DNA of 64,000 nucleotides, from positions 27,767,352 through 27,831,351 of the forward strand of contig JANAVB010015600.1 of assembly GCA_029216955.1 (NCBI GenBank), written 5' to 3'. The position numbers and the translations under genes are program-made. Positions 63,234 to 64,000 of the stretch are shown piece after piece; the first letter of the stretch is position 1; the number at the start of each line of letters is the position of its first letter. The DNA is from Iris pallida. Taxonomy: Eukaryota; Streptophyta; Magnoliopsida; Asparagales; Iridaceae. The notes under the pieces were generated by a model. That model was not told the DNA's origin. It saw only the letters and a program-made list of their open reading frames with translations, and ran no database searches.

Positions 63234-64000
63234 TCCTACCCAACTTATAAAAATTTTGTCCTCAAAATTAAAAATAATCTTAATATATAATAAAATATAA
63301 AATGACGAGATTTGGTTTATGGGATGGCAGATACATCAATCATAACTTGTTTTTCGAAACGACGGAGGAGGTGGTTATCACCGGAATATGAATTATCTTC
63401 ATAAACTATAAGATAGGTTATCCTTGGTTCGAGGCTCTACCCAACTTGTGAGAGTTGGATAACCGTGCAAATCATCATTACAAGACATCTGAGAAGGGCA
63501 GTTTCTAAGGAGAGACACGATATTCTTGGATACTTTTTTATCGCAGTCATGGATTCCAAGTAAGCCTCGATAATACCATTACGTTCTTGGTCAATAACTA
63601 CTATAAGGAAGTATTACAATTTTTACGTCGTTCATAACGGTCATGCTTTCAACAAGATGGTAGGAACCTCTTGTTCGACTATAACTAGAACGTATTGGTT
63701 TAATGGATTTCACACTTCGTCTAAACTAACATAAGCTCGAAGAACTTAGGGGAAGGATGAATTTAAGGCCAAGTGATGAGGGTCCATAATAAGTAGATGA
63801 ACCTTCCTTTAGAATATGGTTAGGTACGTGTTTGGGATTCTTTAAGTCAAAATGACTGGTGTGCAGGGTCGGTGTTTGGTGTTGTATAGGGGTATGTGCT
63901 TGTTTGAGCTGAATGCATACCTCTTAGACGTGATGCGTCTGGCATGAGTCATAGTTATTCAGTTTAGTTAAAAGAATGGGTCGATGTTGCACGATTAAAA
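63234..64000 (-). other. Element J interior adjacent to the 3' LTR (non-coding as seen)
   Basis: Begins with the polypurine/GAGGAC context on the minus strand. No integrase, chromodomain or other coding frame could be recognised in the remaining 750 bases. Confidence 0.5.

Overview
This window is nuclear DNA from a flowering plant, probably a eudicot (clade inferred from protein similarity remembered for the two genes, not computed). It is dominated by nested transposable elements. Two host genes with clear exon structure sit in the middle: the 3' half of a PYROXD2-like FAD oxidoreductase (35953-40573, five exons) and a complete six-exon NudC/CS-domain gene resembling Arabidopsis NMig1 (43438-46923).

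Left cluster (1-35201). The oldest layer is a heavily decayed Ty1/copia element on the + strand (element A, to 35201), with PBS at 2907, gag 2952-4240, pol 4241-6104 resuming at 17871-19150, and a 3' LTR from about 19316. A minus-strand gypsy-like LTR/gag piece (G, 284-1398) and a short-LTR element start (H, 1570-1738) interrupt its 5' LTR. Element B (6105-17870, minus) interrupts A's pol. B is an LTR retrotransposon with no recognisable pol; it carries same-strand fragments of several host genes: an ASI1-like BAH domain, exportin-1, a DYRK-type kinase, an AAMP-like WD40 protein and an FG-rich ORF. B's FG-rich ORF is itself split by element C (7203-14841, minus), a nearly complete copia element with a perfect GGTTT target duplication. 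A's 3' LTR is split by element D (21555-35142, minus), a LARD-like element with 2.4-kb LTRs and a non-coding 3.3-kb interior. D's left LTR holds a 4.3-kb solo LTR (E, 23379-27684, TSD GTGGA). Its right LTR holds a hAT element (F, 33637-34709, TSD ATTCGAGC) that carries a non-LTR retrotransposon zf-RVT fragment. The implied order is A first, then B and D, then C, E and F.

Gene region (35202-48636). The PYROXD2 intron contains a Mutator-like element with a copia LTR nested inside it. The NMig1-like first intron contains a 243-bp hAT MITE. A 275-bp Helitron-like element lies downstream of the gene.

Right cluster (48637-64000). A copia relic (I, minus) is cut by a gypsy-type LTR (J, 50934-63233), which is in turn split by element K (51507-61268, minus). 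K is a young Sirevirus-like copia element with long gag and pol ORFs, an additional ORF downstream of pol, multiple polypurine tracts, and a 77-bp-periodic array of palindromic words in each LTR. K's LTRs differ by about fifteen substitutions by eye, all transitions.

Most of the window is probably silenced. The nonsense codons identified in B-, C- and F-borne ORFs are largely Trp-to-stop changes, as expected from cytosine-methylation decay. All family assignments come from reading motifs, splice sites and repeat boundaries in the sequence; no database search was possible.
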